From Noviherbaspirillum sp. L7-7A (GTDB taxonomy: Bacteria > Pseudomonadota > Gammaproteobacteria > Burkholderiales > Burkholderiaceae_D): DNA of 64,000 bases. The stretch is from contig NZ_JAHQRJ010000001.1 in NCBI RefSeq assembly GCF_019052805.1, forward strand, positions 868,001 through 932,000, written 5' to 3'. The notes below the pieces were generated by a model. The model worked only from the letters and a program-made list of their open reading frames with translations, was not told where the DNA came from and did no database searches. This document shows positions 50,889 to 58,767 of the stretch, in pieces. The translations under genes were made by a program, and so were the position numbers. The stretch's first letter is position 1, and every line of letters starts with the position of its first letter.

Positions 50889-51353
50889 ATGACATTCCGC
50901 ATTCTGGCCATTTTCCTGGCATGCGCAACCAGCAGCCTGGCCTACGCCGGGCCCTTCAATAACTTCATGGACGGCTTCGGTGGCGGCTTGAACGACGGCG
51001 GACAGGGCCGCAATCTCGACCAGACGCTGGCCAATGTGAGCGCCTACCTGAACCGCGATGTGCCGGTTACGCTCGATGCCGATACCCGGCTCGACCAGGT
51101 CACTTCCGAGCCGGGCCACAAGCTGACCTATCACTACACGCTGACCAATGTCGAGTCCAAGGACATCAAGCGCGCCGAGTTCCTGAAACTGGTGCGTCCG
51201 CCGCTGCAGGCGCGCCTCTGCGAGAGCAATGAAATGCGCGGTTTCCTCAGGCGTGGCGTGACGATTTCCTATCAATATCGCAGCAAGGACGGAAGCCCGC
51301 TGGGTGCCGCGCGCTTCAAGGCCAGCGACTGCGGCCTGCAGCAGGTTTCCTGA
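50889..51353 (+). CDS. Exported protein of unknown function
   Basis: 154 residues with a Sec signal peptide (MTFRILAIFLACATSSLAYA) and a soluble domain of unknown family. The domain has one Cys in LCESNEMRGFLRRG and another in SDCGLQQVS, which could form a disulfide. Of three in-frame ATGs, AGGAGG lies six nt before this one and touches or follows the others. Segments LDADTRLDQVTSEPGHKLTY and GVTISYQYRSKDG suggest a beta-rich fold. It pairs with the tiny lipoprotein that follows. Confidence 0.65.
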   Translation: MTFRILAIFLACATSSLAYAGPFNNFMDGFGGGLNDGGQGRNLDQTLANVSAYLNRDVPVTLDADTRLDQVTSEPGHKLTYHYTLTNVESKDIKRAEFLKLVRPPLQARLCESNEMRGFLRRGVTISYQYRSKDGSPLGAARFKASDCGLQQVS

Positions 51354-51361
51354 GCCCTGGC

Positions 51362-51556
51362 ATGCACGGCCTGGGCTGTTCATTGCTGCTGGCAAGCCTG
51401 CTCTGCGCCTGCACCCAGACCGGGCTGCATGCCTCGGAGCCAGTGTCCGAAACGCCGCAGGGCGGCGCGCTGCAGAACCTGCCGGTAGTTGCCGAACCGA
51501 GGGGCATCGTCGGCGAGTTCTGTTCGCCGGTGCTGGCGGCCAAGGGCGTCTGCTAG
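51362..51556 (+). CDS. Small lipoprotein candidate
   Basis: A 64-residue reading with a short signal peptide and lipobox LLCAC near residue 17, then a hydrophilic tail with two more Cys. It begins 8 bp after the exported protein above, though no good Shine-Dalgarno is seen. Family unknown; it could be a chance frame. Confidence 0.45.
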   Translation: MHGLGCSLLLASLLCACTQTGLHASEPVSETPQGGALQNLPVVAEPRGIVGEFCSPVLAAKGVC

Positions 51557-51586
51557 CCTGCATGCCAGCTACACAACCGGATCACA

Positions 51587-52174
51587 TTACTCGTACTGCT
51601 TCAGTTCCGCCAGCGTGTTGATGTTGCGAAAGGCGTCCTCGTCCGCGAACAGCACTTCGGCGATCTTGAGCGAGGCATACCATGCGTCGATCTTGCGGCC
51701 GCCGCCGCGCAGATACTCGGTCAGATGCTGCAGCAGCGAGGCCTTCATCAGGCAAAACACCGGGTGCGCCTGGCGCCTGCCATTGCCTTCTGTGACAGCC
51801 ACCGCCAGGTCTGCATCGGCGTGGGTCAGGCCTTCGGCCAGGCGCGCCACCAGGTCGGTCGGCAGGAAGGGCGAGTCGCAGGGCGCGGTCACCATGTAAT
51901 CGGTCATGCAGTGAACCAGGCCGGTGTGCATGCCGGCCAGCGGCCCTTCGAAACCCTGGATTTCATCCGGCCAGACCGGCAGGCCGAAGGACTCGTAGGG
52001 CCCCAGGTTCTGGTTGGCATTGATCATCAGTTCGCCTACCTGCGGCTGGAGCCGCATCATCACATGCAGCGCCATCGGCGCGCCGCGGAAGTTCTGCAGG
52101 CCCTTGTCGACATGGCCCATCCGGCTGCCGCGTCCGCCAGCCAGGATCAGCCCGGTAATCTGTTCAGTGTTCAT
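51587..52174 (-). CDS. mobA: Molybdenum cofactor guanylyltransferase MobA
   Basis: Joins GMP to molybdopterin to give the bis-MGD cofactor needed by the formate dehydrogenases nearby. The nucleotide-binding motif LILAGGRGSRMGHVDKGLQ is at the N-terminus; the acidic site is VTAPCDSPFLPTDL near residue 96. 195 residues, with the start at MNTEQITG chosen by AAGGAAGA just upstream. It follows the ModE-type regulator gene on the minus strand by about 60 bp, likely in one operon. Confidence 0.93.
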   Translation of the reverse strand: MNTEQITGLILAGGRGSRMGHVDKGLQNFRGAPMALHVMMRLQPQVGELMINANQNLGPYESFGLPVWPDEIQGFEGPLAGMHTGLVHCMTDYMVTAPCDSPFLPTDLVARLAEGLTHADADLAVAVTEGNGRRQAHPVFCLMKASLLQHLTEYLRGGGRKIDAWYASLKIAEVLFADEDAFRNINTLAELKQYE

Positions 52175-52234
52175 TCTTCCTTCTTCCTTTTGCCGCATGG
52201 TGTTTGATCCGGTGTCTGACCCTCCGGCCGGGCG

Positions 52235-53314
52235 CTATTGTAATGCCGGCCCGAAGGCCTCTCCCAGCGACAGGATGGTGCCGCTGTCGCTGGCGTCGTA
52301 GCCGGCCAGGGCGTCGACCGCGGCGCGAAACGGTGCCGAGCGCAGGATATCCAGCGCCTGCTTCATCATCGGCTCTTCCAGCGAGGGGCTGCGCGCTGCC
52401 AGGAAATAGCGCTCGGCAAGCAACGGCACGAAGCCCAGGCCGAAGCGCTGGGCCGCGGTCTGCACGCCGAAGCCGACATCGGCCATGCCGCTGGCGATGT
52501 AGGCGGCCACTGCCGAATGGGTAAATTCGGCATTCTCGTAGCCGTTGATGGCGTCCGGCTTCAGGCCGGCGCTGGCCAGCATCAGTTCCAGCAGCATGCG
52601 GGTGCCGGAGCCGGCCTGGCGATTGACGAAGCGCACGCCGGACCGGGCCAGGTCGGCCAGTCCGTCAATGCCCAGAGGATTTCCGGCGGCCACGATCAGG
52701 CCCTGGGTGCGGGTAGCCAGGTGCACCAGGCAATGCGAACGCGGCGACAGCCATTGCCGGTAGCGCCCGGCGGCCTGCTGCTCATGCTCGCCAAGCGGCA
52801 CATGAAAGCCGGCCAGGTCGCATTCGCGCCGCGCCAGCGCAGCCACCGCGTCGCTGCTGTTGCGATAGCGCAGTTCGATCGGCAAGCCCGCTGCGTTGAT
52901 GTGGTTCAGGAAGGCCGCCACCGCAAAGCCATGGCTGGCATCGAGCCTGATGGCCTGCGCGCCAGCGCCGACCAGCCTGGCCAGCTCGGCCTCCAGTTCC
53001 GAGGCCAGGCTTTCCAGGGTGGGCGAGAGGCGGGCTGCAATGCGGCGGTCGGCCCAGATCAGTTTCTCGGCCAGTGGCGTCAGCCGGGTGCCGCGGCCGC
53101 GGCCGCTCTGCATCAGGCCATGGCCGAAGATGCGTTCGGCATCGCGCAACAGGCCCCAGGCATAACGGTAGGACAGCCCGACCGAGCGGGTGGCTTCGGC
53201 AATCGAGCCGGTTTCATCGATGGCGCGCAGCAGCCGAAGCAGCGCGCCGGTATCCAGCGGCGTTTCGGCGCCGCTGCTGATTTCCCACTGGGGACTGATA
53301 GTGACCTTGTACAT
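52235..53314 (-). CDS. ModE-type HTH regulator with periplasmic-binding-protein-like domain
   Basis: A transcription regulator of 359 residues. The N-terminal winged helix (residues 20-100, LLRAIDETGSIAEATRSVGL then SYRYAWGLLRDAERIFGHGL) is of the ModE/LysR type. In place of the TOBE molybdate domains there is a periplasmic binding protein-like domain of the PF12727 kind (FVNRQAGSGTRMLLELMLAS), which usually binds molybdate, tungstate or pterin-type ligands. It is divergent from the formate dehydrogenase genes over 154 bp holding a long inverted repeat, so it probably controls that operon and itself. A -10-like TATATT lies only about 9 nt before its start. Confidence 0.85.
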   Translation of the reverse strand: MYKVTISPQWEISSGAETPLDTGALLRLLRAIDETGSIAEATRSVGLSYRYAWGLLRDAERIFGHGLMQSGRGRGTRLTPLAEKLIWADRRIAARLSPTLESLASELEAELARLVGAGAQAIRLDASHGFAVAAFLNHINAAGLPIELRYRNSSDAVAALARRECDLAGFHVPLGEHEQQAAGRYRQWLSPRSHCLVHLATRTQGLIVAAGNPLGIDGLADLARSGVRFVNRQAGSGTRMLLELMLASAGLKPDAINGYENAEFTHSAVAAYIASGMADVGFGVQTAAQRFGLGFVPLLAERYFLAARSPSLEEPMMKQALDILRSAPFRAAVDALAGYDASDSGTILSLGEAFGPALQ

Positions 53315-53381
53315 TCGGCTTAATATAGCTTATTGCGATGTGGCCGAGCCAGTGCTATTTTCCACACATAGGATAAAAATT

Positions 53382-53420
53382 GCATCGGTCTTTATGTTCC
53401 TTGAAACATAAAGACGATGC
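53382..53420. promoter_or_regulatory. Long inverted repeat in the regulator/formate dehydrogenase gap
   Basis: GCATCG-g-TCTTTATGTT pairs with AACATAAAGACGATGC around a CCTTGA centre: 16 bp per arm with a single bulged G on the left. It sits 68 bp from the regulator start and 49 bp from the formate dehydrogenase start. The outer ATCG...CGAT is reminiscent of ModE operators as I recall them. Most likely the operator of the divergent regulator. Confidence 0.65.
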
Positions 53421-53468
53421 CGAGGCAGCCCCAGAAGCTGTCGCCACCCATTCCATGCGAGGAGCATC

Positions 53469-55175
53469 TTGAACCAGATCGTCATTCCCATCCTGGCCGT
53501 TGGCGCCACCCGTGAACGCAAGCGCCAGGCACCCAAGGGCCGGCGGGTCGATCCGCAGGCCCTGTCCGAAGTGCAGGCGCTGCTGGGCGACATGCCGCGC
53601 CGGCGCGACCTGCTCATCGAGTGCCTGCACCTGATCCAGGACCGCTACCGCTGCCTGTCGACACCGCACCTGGCCGCCCTGGCCCAGGAACTGCGCATGG
53701 CGCAGACCGAGGTCTACGAAGTCGCCAGCTTCTATCACCATTTCGATATCGTGCGCGAAGGCGAGGATGCGCCGGCCGCACTCACCGTGCGCGTCTGCGA
53801 CGGCATCGCCTGCGAACTGGCCGGCGCCGGCGAACTCATCGAGCGCCTGCCCGCCATCCTCGGCGCCGACGTGCGCGTGCTGGCCGCGCCCTGCGTGGGC
53901 CGCTGCGAACAGGCGCCGGTGGCCGTGGTCGGCCAGAAGCCCATTGCCCGGGCGCAGTGCGAAACCGTGCAGGCCGCCGTGCAGGCAGGCGAGGTCACCG
54001 ACATGCCGGCCCCCGGCTATCTCGACCATGCCGGCTATGTCGGGCAGGGCGGCTACCGGCTGCTGCAGAAGTGCGTCTCCGGCGAGATCGATGTCGACAG
54101 CGTGCTGGCCACGATGGAATCGTCCGGCCTGCGCGGCCTGGGCGGCGCCGGCTTTCCGGCCGGGCGCAAATGGCGCATCGTGCGCGCCGAGGCCGGCCCG
54201 CGCCTGATGGCGGTCAACATCGACGAGGGCGAGCCCGGCACCTTCAAGGACCGGGTCTACCTCGAAACCGATCCGCACCGCTTCCTCGAAGGCATGCTCA
54301 TTGCCGCCTGGGCGGTGGGCATCGAGGACATCTACATCTACCTGCGCGACGAGTACCACGGCTGCCGCGCGCTGCTGCAGCGCGAGCTGGCGGCGCTAGA
54401 GGCCCAGGCGCCGATACCCGGCATGCCGCGCATCGCGCTGCGGCGCGGCGCCGGCGCCTATATCTGCGGCGAGGAGTCGGCCATGATCGAGTCCATCGAA
54501 GGCAAACGCGGCATGCCGCGGCTGCGCCCGCCGTACGTGGCCCAGGTCGGCCTGTTCGGCCGGCCCACGCTGGAGCACAACTTCGAGACGCTGTACTGGG
54601 TGCGCGACATCCTGGAAAAGGGCGCGGACTGGTTTGCCTCGCATGGCCGGCATGGCAGGAAGGGGCTGCGCTCGTACTCGGTGTCGGGCCGGGTGAAGAA
54701 CCCGGGCGTGAAGCTGGCGCCGGCGGGCATCACGATCCAGGAGCTGATCGACGAATACTGCGGCGGCATGCAGCAGGGCCATGCCTTCTATGCCTATCTG
54801 CCGGGCGGCGCGTCGGGCGGGATATTGCCGGCGACGATGAACGACATCCCGCTGGACTTCGACACGCTGCAGCCGCATGGCTGCTTCATCGGCTCGGCGG
54901 CGGTGGTGGTGCTGTCGGATGCCGACAGCGCCAAGGGCGCGGCGCGCAACCTGATGCGCTTCTTCAAGGACGAGTCGTGCGGGCAGTGCACGCCGTGCCG
55001 GGTGGGCACGGCCAAGGCGCTGACCCTGATCGAGAAGCCGGTATGGGACGTGCCGCTGCTGGCGGAGCTGTCGCAGGTCATGCGCGACGCCTCGATCTGC
55101 GGCCTGGGCCAGGCCGCGCCGAATCCGGTGGACTGCGTGGTCCGCTACTTTCCCCATGAACTGACCGGGAACTGA
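53469..55175 (+). CDS. fdwB: Formate dehydrogenase beta subunit, fused FdsG-FdsB type
   Basis: The diaphorase subunit of a cytosolic NAD-dependent formate dehydrogenase, with two proteins fused. Residues 1-165 are NuoE/FdsG-like with [2Fe-2S] cysteines C110, C115, C142 and C146. Residues 190-568 are NuoF/FdsB-like with the FMN/NADH region GLRGLGGAGFPAGRKW, the RGAGAYICGEESAMIESIEG segment and a [4Fe-4S] site C504, C507, C510 and C544. This fusion matches the two-subunit Fdw/FDH1 type (often tungsten-using) rather than the separate fdsG and fdsB genes. The start is TTG with AGGAG eight nt before. It is 2 bp from the alpha subunit. Confidence 0.88.
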   Translation: MNQIVIPILAVGATRERKRQAPKGRRVDPQALSEVQALLGDMPRRRDLLIECLHLIQDRYRCLSTPHLAALAQELRMAQTEVYEVASFYHHFDIVREGEDAPAALTVRVCDGIACELAGAGELIERLPAILGADVRVLAAPCVGRCEQAPVAVVGQKPIARAQCETVQAAVQAGEVTDMPAPGYLDHAGYVGQGGYRLLQKCVSGEIDVDSVLATMESSGLRGLGGAGFPAGRKWRIVRAEAGPRLMAVNIDEGEPGTFKDRVYLETDPHRFLEGMLIAAWAVGIEDIYIYLRDEYHGCRALLQRELAALEAQAPIPGMPRIALRRGAGAYICGEESAMIESIEGKRGMPRLRPPYVAQVGLFGRPTLEHNFETLYWVRDILEKGADWFASHGRHGRKGLRSYSVSGRVKNPGVKLAPAGITIQELIDEYCGGMQQGHAFYAYLPGGASGGILPATMNDIPLDFDTLQPHGCFIGSAAVVVLSDADSAKGAARNLMRFFKDESCGQCTPCRVGTAKALTLIEKPVWDVPLLAELSQVMRDASICGLGQAAPNPVDCVVRYFPHELTGN

Positions 55176-55177
55176 AC

Positions 55178-57997
55178 ATGAATGCCATTACCCGTAATGA
55201 AATTGCCCAGCTCGACGCGCCGGTGGTCGAGTTCACCTTGAATGGCCGCCCGGTGCAGGGGCGGGCCAGCGAAACCATCATCGAGATCGCCGACCGCGAG
55301 GGCATGTCGATACCGCGTCTGTGCTACAAGCCCGGCATGGACACCGCCGGCAACTGCCGCGCCTGCATGGTGGAGATCAATGGCGAGCGCGCGCTGGCGC
55401 CGTCCTGCTGCCGCTCGCCGACTGCTGGCATGCAGGTCAGCAGCGAAAGCGAGCGCGCGGTCAAGGCGCAGCAGATGGTGCTGGAGCTGCTGCAGTCGGA
55501 CATGCCTGAAGCCGATTACACGCTGCACAATGAAGTCGACCAGTGGGCCGAGGCGCTTGCGGTGGGCAAGCCGCGCTTCGAGCCGCGTCCCAGCGTGCCG
55601 CCGGATTATTCGCATCCCGGCATCACCGTCAATCTCGATGCCTGCATCCAGTGCACCCGCTGCGTGCGCGCCTGCCGCGACGAGCAGATGAATGACGTGA
55701 TCGGCCTGGCGCTGCGCGGCCAGGCGGAAAAGATCGTCTTCGACATGGACGACCCCATGGGCAACTCCACCTGCGTGTCCTGCGGCGAATGCGTCCAGGC
55801 CTGCCCGACCGGCGCCATCATGCCCGCGCGCGAGGCGGGCCTGGCAGTGCCGGACAAGAAGGTCGACTCGGTCTGCCCGTATTGCGGCGTGGGCTGCCAG
55901 CTGACCTACAACGTCAAGGACGACAAGATCCTGTATGTCGAAGGCCGCGACGGCCCGGCCAACCATGGCCGGCTGTGCGTCAAGGGCCGCTACGGTTTCG
56001 ACTATGCGCGCCATCCGCAAAGGCTGACCGTGCCTCTGATCCGGCGCGAAGGCGTGCCCAAGACCGGCGACTTCACCATGGACCCGGACCGGGTGATGGA
56101 CGTGTTCCGCGAAGCGACCTGGGAGGAAGCGCTGGACTTCGCCGGCGGCCGCCTGCGCGATATCCGCGATACCCACGGCAAGGGCGCGCTGGCCGGCTTC
56201 GGCTCGGCCAAGGGCAGCAACGAGGAAGCCTACCTGTTCCAGAAGCTGGTTCGCACCGGCTTCGGCAGCAACAACGTCGACCACTGCACCCGGCTGTGCC
56301 ATGCCTCCTCGGTGGTGGCGCTGCTCGAAGGCATCGGCTCGGGCGCGGTGTCGAACCCGGTGATGGATGTGACCAGGGCCGAGGTCATCGTGATCATCGG
56401 CGCCAACCCGACCGTGAACCATCCGGTGGCGGCGACCTGGATCAAGAACGCGGTAGCCAATGGCAGCAAGCTCATCGTCTGCGACCCGCGGCGCTCGGAG
56501 CTGGCGCGCTTCGCGCACCGCTACATGCAGTTCAAGGCCGACACCGACGTGCCGATGCTCAACGCGATGATGCATGTGATCGTCAACGAGAACCTGGTGG
56601 ACCAGGCTTTCATCGACAGCCGTACCATAGGCTATGAGGAGCTCAAGGCCAACGTGGCGGAATACAGCCCGGAGAAGATGGCGCCGATCTGCGGCATCGA
56701 TGCCGAGACGCTGCGCTATGTGGCGCGGCTGTATGCAACCGCGAAGTCGTCGATGATCCTGTGGGGCATGGGCGTATCGCAGCACGTGCACGGCACGGAC
56801 AATGCCCGCTGCCTGATCGCGCTGGCCCTGATGACGGGCCAGATCGGCCGTCCCGGCACGGGCCTGCATCCGCTGCGCGGCCAGAACAATGTGCAGGGTG
56901 CGTCCGACGCCGGCCTGATCCCGATGATGTATCCGGACTACCAGCGTGTCGACAATGCCGAGGCGCGCGAGCGCTTCGAGAAGCTGTGGGGCCAGCCGCT
57001 GGACCCGCAGCCTGGTCTGACCGTGGTGGAAGTGATGAAGGCGATCAAGGCCGGCAGCGTGCGCGGCATGTACATCATGGGCGAGAACCCCGCCATGTCC
57101 GACCCTGATGCGAACCATGCCCGCGAAGCCCTGGCCGCGCTCGACCACCTGGTGGTGCAGGACATTTTCCTGACCGAGACCGCCTACCTGGCCGACGTGA
57201 TCCTGCCGGCTTCGGCCTTCCCGGAGAAAACCGGCACCTTCACCAACACCGACCGCCTGGTGCAGTTGGGCCGCCAGGCCATCAATCCGCCGGGCGATGC
57301 GCGCCAGGACCTGTGGATCATCCAGCAGCTGGCGGAGCGGCTGGGCCTGAAGTGGAACTACGGCCATGTGTCTGAAGTGTTCGACGAGATGCGGCGCAGC
57401 ATGCCCAGCATTGCCGGCATTACCTGGGACCGGCTGGCCAATGAAGGCGCGGTGATCTATCCCTGCATGAAGGAAGGCGACCCCGGCGAGCCGGTGGTAT
57501 TCCAGGATCATTTCCCGACCGAAACCGGACGCGCGAGGTTCGTGCCGGCCGACATCATCCCGGCGGCCGAGCGGCCCGACACCGAGTATCCCAACGTGCT
57601 GATCACGGGCCGCCAGCTGGAGCACTGGCATACCGGCAGCATGACCCGCCGCGCCGCGGTGCTGGACGCGCTGGAGCCGGACCCGGTGGCGCTGGTGCAT
57701 CCGCTGGACCTCGCCGGGCTGGGTGTCGCGGCGGGCGATGTGATCACCATCGCCTCACGCCGCGGCCAGGTCTCGCTCTATGCCCGCGCGGATGAAGGCA
57801 CGCCGCGCGGCGCGGTCTTCGTGCCGTTCTGTTATTACGAGGCGGCGATCAACACGCTGACCAATGACGCGCTGGATCCGTTCGCGAAAATCCCGGAGTT
57901 CAAGTACTGCGCGGTGAGGGTGACGCCCGGCGGCGAGCCGCCAAGGCAGAGCAGCTATGGAGGTGGGCAGATACTGGAGGAGATGAACCAGGCCTGA
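55178..57997 (+). CDS. fdwA: Formate dehydrogenase alpha subunit
   Basis: Catalytic subunit with Mo- or W-bis-MGD, oxidising formate to CO2; 939 residues (also annotated fdhF/fdsA). The N-terminal NuoG-like part has [2Fe-2S] cysteines C49, C60, C63 and C77/78, then two [4Fe-4S] sets (C156/159/162/166 and C199/202/205/209). The catalytic part has its own [4Fe-4S] set C233/236/240/267. The metal ligand is Cys370 in VDHCTRLCHAS, so the enzyme uses Cys and not selenocysteine. The C-terminal domain has the MGD-contact region LITGRQLEHWHTGSMTRR. FdsD and FdhD-type accessory genes are not next to it. Confidence 0.93.
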   Translation: MNAITRNEIAQLDAPVVEFTLNGRPVQGRASETIIEIADREGMSIPRLCYKPGMDTAGNCRACMVEINGERALAPSCCRSPTAGMQVSSESERAVKAQQMVLELLQSDMPEADYTLHNEVDQWAEALAVGKPRFEPRPSVPPDYSHPGITVNLDACIQCTRCVRACRDEQMNDVIGLALRGQAEKIVFDMDDPMGNSTCVSCGECVQACPTGAIMPAREAGLAVPDKKVDSVCPYCGVGCQLTYNVKDDKILYVEGRDGPANHGRLCVKGRYGFDYARHPQRLTVPLIRREGVPKTGDFTMDPDRVMDVFREATWEEALDFAGGRLRDIRDTHGKGALAGFGSAKGSNEEAYLFQKLVRTGFGSNNVDHCTRLCHASSVVALLEGIGSGAVSNPVMDVTRAEVIVIIGANPTVNHPVAATWIKNAVANGSKLIVCDPRRSELARFAHRYMQFKADTDVPMLNAMMHVIVNENLVDQAFIDSRTIGYEELKANVAEYSPEKMAPICGIDAETLRYVARLYATAKSSMILWGMGVSQHVHGTDNARCLIALALMTGQIGRPGTGLHPLRGQNNVQGASDAGLIPMMYPDYQRVDNAEARERFEKLWGQPLDPQPGLTVVEVMKAIKAGSVRGMYIMGENPAMSDPDANHAREALAALDHLVVQDIFLTETAYLADVILPASAFPEKTGTFTNTDRLVQLGRQAINPPGDARQDLWIIQQLAERLGLKWNYGHVSEVFDEMRRSMPSIAGITWDRLANEGAVIYPCMKEGDPGEPVVFQDHFPTETGRARFVPADIIPAAERPDTEYPNVLITGRQLEHWHTGSMTRRAAVLDALEPDPVALVHPLDLAGLGVAAGDVITIASRRGQVSLYARADEGTPRGAVFVPFCYYEAAINTLTNDALDPFAKIPEFKYCAVRVTPGGEPPRQSSYGGGQILEEMNQA

Positions 57998-58008
57998 ACT
58001 CTTGTAGG

Positions 58009-58035
58009 GTGCAATACCCCGAAGGGGCATTGCAC
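58009..58035 (+). terminator. Hairpin after the formate dehydrogenase operon
   Basis: GTGCAAT/ATTGCAC (7 bp), an A-C mismatch and CCCC/GGGG with a GAA loop, 11 bp after the stop. No T-run. The unit is joined to a REP-like copy, so it may be repeat-derived and serve as a 3' end. Confidence 0.5.
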
Positions 58036-58058
58036 GGCAATTGCAGTTGCGGTTGCAT

Positions 58059-58089
58059 CCGGGTTTCGCTGCGCTCAACCCAGGCTACG
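58059..58089 (+). repeat. REP-like element, copy D
   Basis: CCGGGTTTCGCTGCGCTCAA followed by CCCAGGCTACG. Nearly the same as copy C, again just past the end of a gene. Confidence 0.8.
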
Positions 58090-58143
58090 TGCTGCCGCTG
58101 TCAAATCTTGAGGCATGTCCTGCCGCATGTTTAATTCGAGGAG

Positions 58144-58401
58144 TTACCAGCCCTCTGTTTGAAGAGTCACTGGGAGAATAGAGAAGAAGCCTAAGCGCAG
58201 CCTGGCGTCGTTGCCGCTAACGCAATAACCGATCCCTAGGTTTTTATAGAATTTCAGGAGTTCCGTTCTGGTCATCTTCCCAACTTGCTTGCCTGAATTT
58301 TCATATTCGCCAGCAAACAGTTCTCCATCCTTGCCTGCTGCGATAGTCGCCAGCTCACCCAGTGAGAGTTCGTTGCCAAAGGAGGAAAAGTTTTTTGTCA
58401 T
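58144..58401 (-). CDS. Orphan small protein with double-glycine-leader-like N-terminus
   Basis: 85 residues, not recognised. The N-terminus MTKNFSSFGNELSLGELATI followed by AAGK has the LSxxEL...I-(A)G pattern of leader peptides cut by double-glycine peptidase transporters, with AG in place of GG. The rest is polar with one Cys (IGYCVSG) and a hydrophobic end (LGFFSILPVTLQTEGW). AAGGC lies 8 nt before the ATG, and a perfect palindrome lies 25 nt upstream. The island is AT-rich compared with both neighbours, which suggests transfer. No transporter or modifying enzyme is adjacent. It could also be a simple unknown protein. Confidence 0.55.
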   Translation of the reverse strand: MTKNFSSFGNELSLGELATIAAGKDGELFAGEYENSGKQVGKMTRTELLKFYKNLGIGYCVSGNDARLRLGFFSILPVTLQTEGW

Positions 58402-58425
58402 GATGTTTTGCCTTTTTGAAAGGGT

Positions 58426-58437
58426 GTTGAGCTCAAC
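58426..58437. promoter_or_regulatory. Perfect 12-bp palindrome upstream of the orphan small gene
   Basis: GTTGAGCTCAAC, about 25 nt before the ATG of the minus-strand small gene. A possible operator; its role is unproven. Confidence 0.3.
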
Positions 58438-58767
58438 GAAAAATATTCGTCGAGACTTAAGATGAAAATCCACGCTGAACAGCATATGAATACAACGCTT
58501 GCTGAAGCGTCCTGCAGTCTGTAGCAGTTTTCCTTGAATTGGTCCGATGGAAATCTGACACGCATTTGGCGCTTGCTGCTGATCGCGTCACCCGGTTCCA
58601 TTCCATCAACAGCCTCGCCGAAAACATTGGCATCTTCTTCAAGTTTTGTGTGCCGTTCTGCCACACCCGGCAACATTTCCCACTAAGAAATATAATCCGC
58701 AGCCGACACCCAGAGCGCAGCACGACCGTTTGGTTTAGACTTGCGCCATTCCAGCCAGGAGAACGAA
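58438..58767. other. AT-rich gap between the small orphan gene and apbC
   Basis: No gene recognised. Open frames on the minus strand (for example 58398-58676) overlap the orphan gene's upstream region and lack a ribosome binding site. The only clear signal is the promoter box for apbC on the plus strand. Confidence 0.5.
58691..58696 (+). promoter_or_regulatory. -10 box (TATAAT) upstream of apbC
   Basis: A consensus TATAAT with only a weak -35 (CGGCAA at 17 nt). Leader about 65 nt to the apbC start. Confidence 0.45.

Noticed and set aside
53341-53356. TGGC-N8-TGCT resembling a sigma-54 promoter for the formate dehydrogenase operon
   Set aside because: Only the GG/GC core fits; no enhancer-binding regulator is present, and the nearby regulator is ModE-like.
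55145-57700. Long minus-strand open frame opposite the formate dehydrogenase alpha gene
   Set aside because: Antisense of a gene with complete Fe-S and metal-ligand motifs.
58398-58676. Minus-strand frame upstream of the orphan small gene
   Set aside because: It overlaps the small gene's leader and palindrome, and has no start signal.
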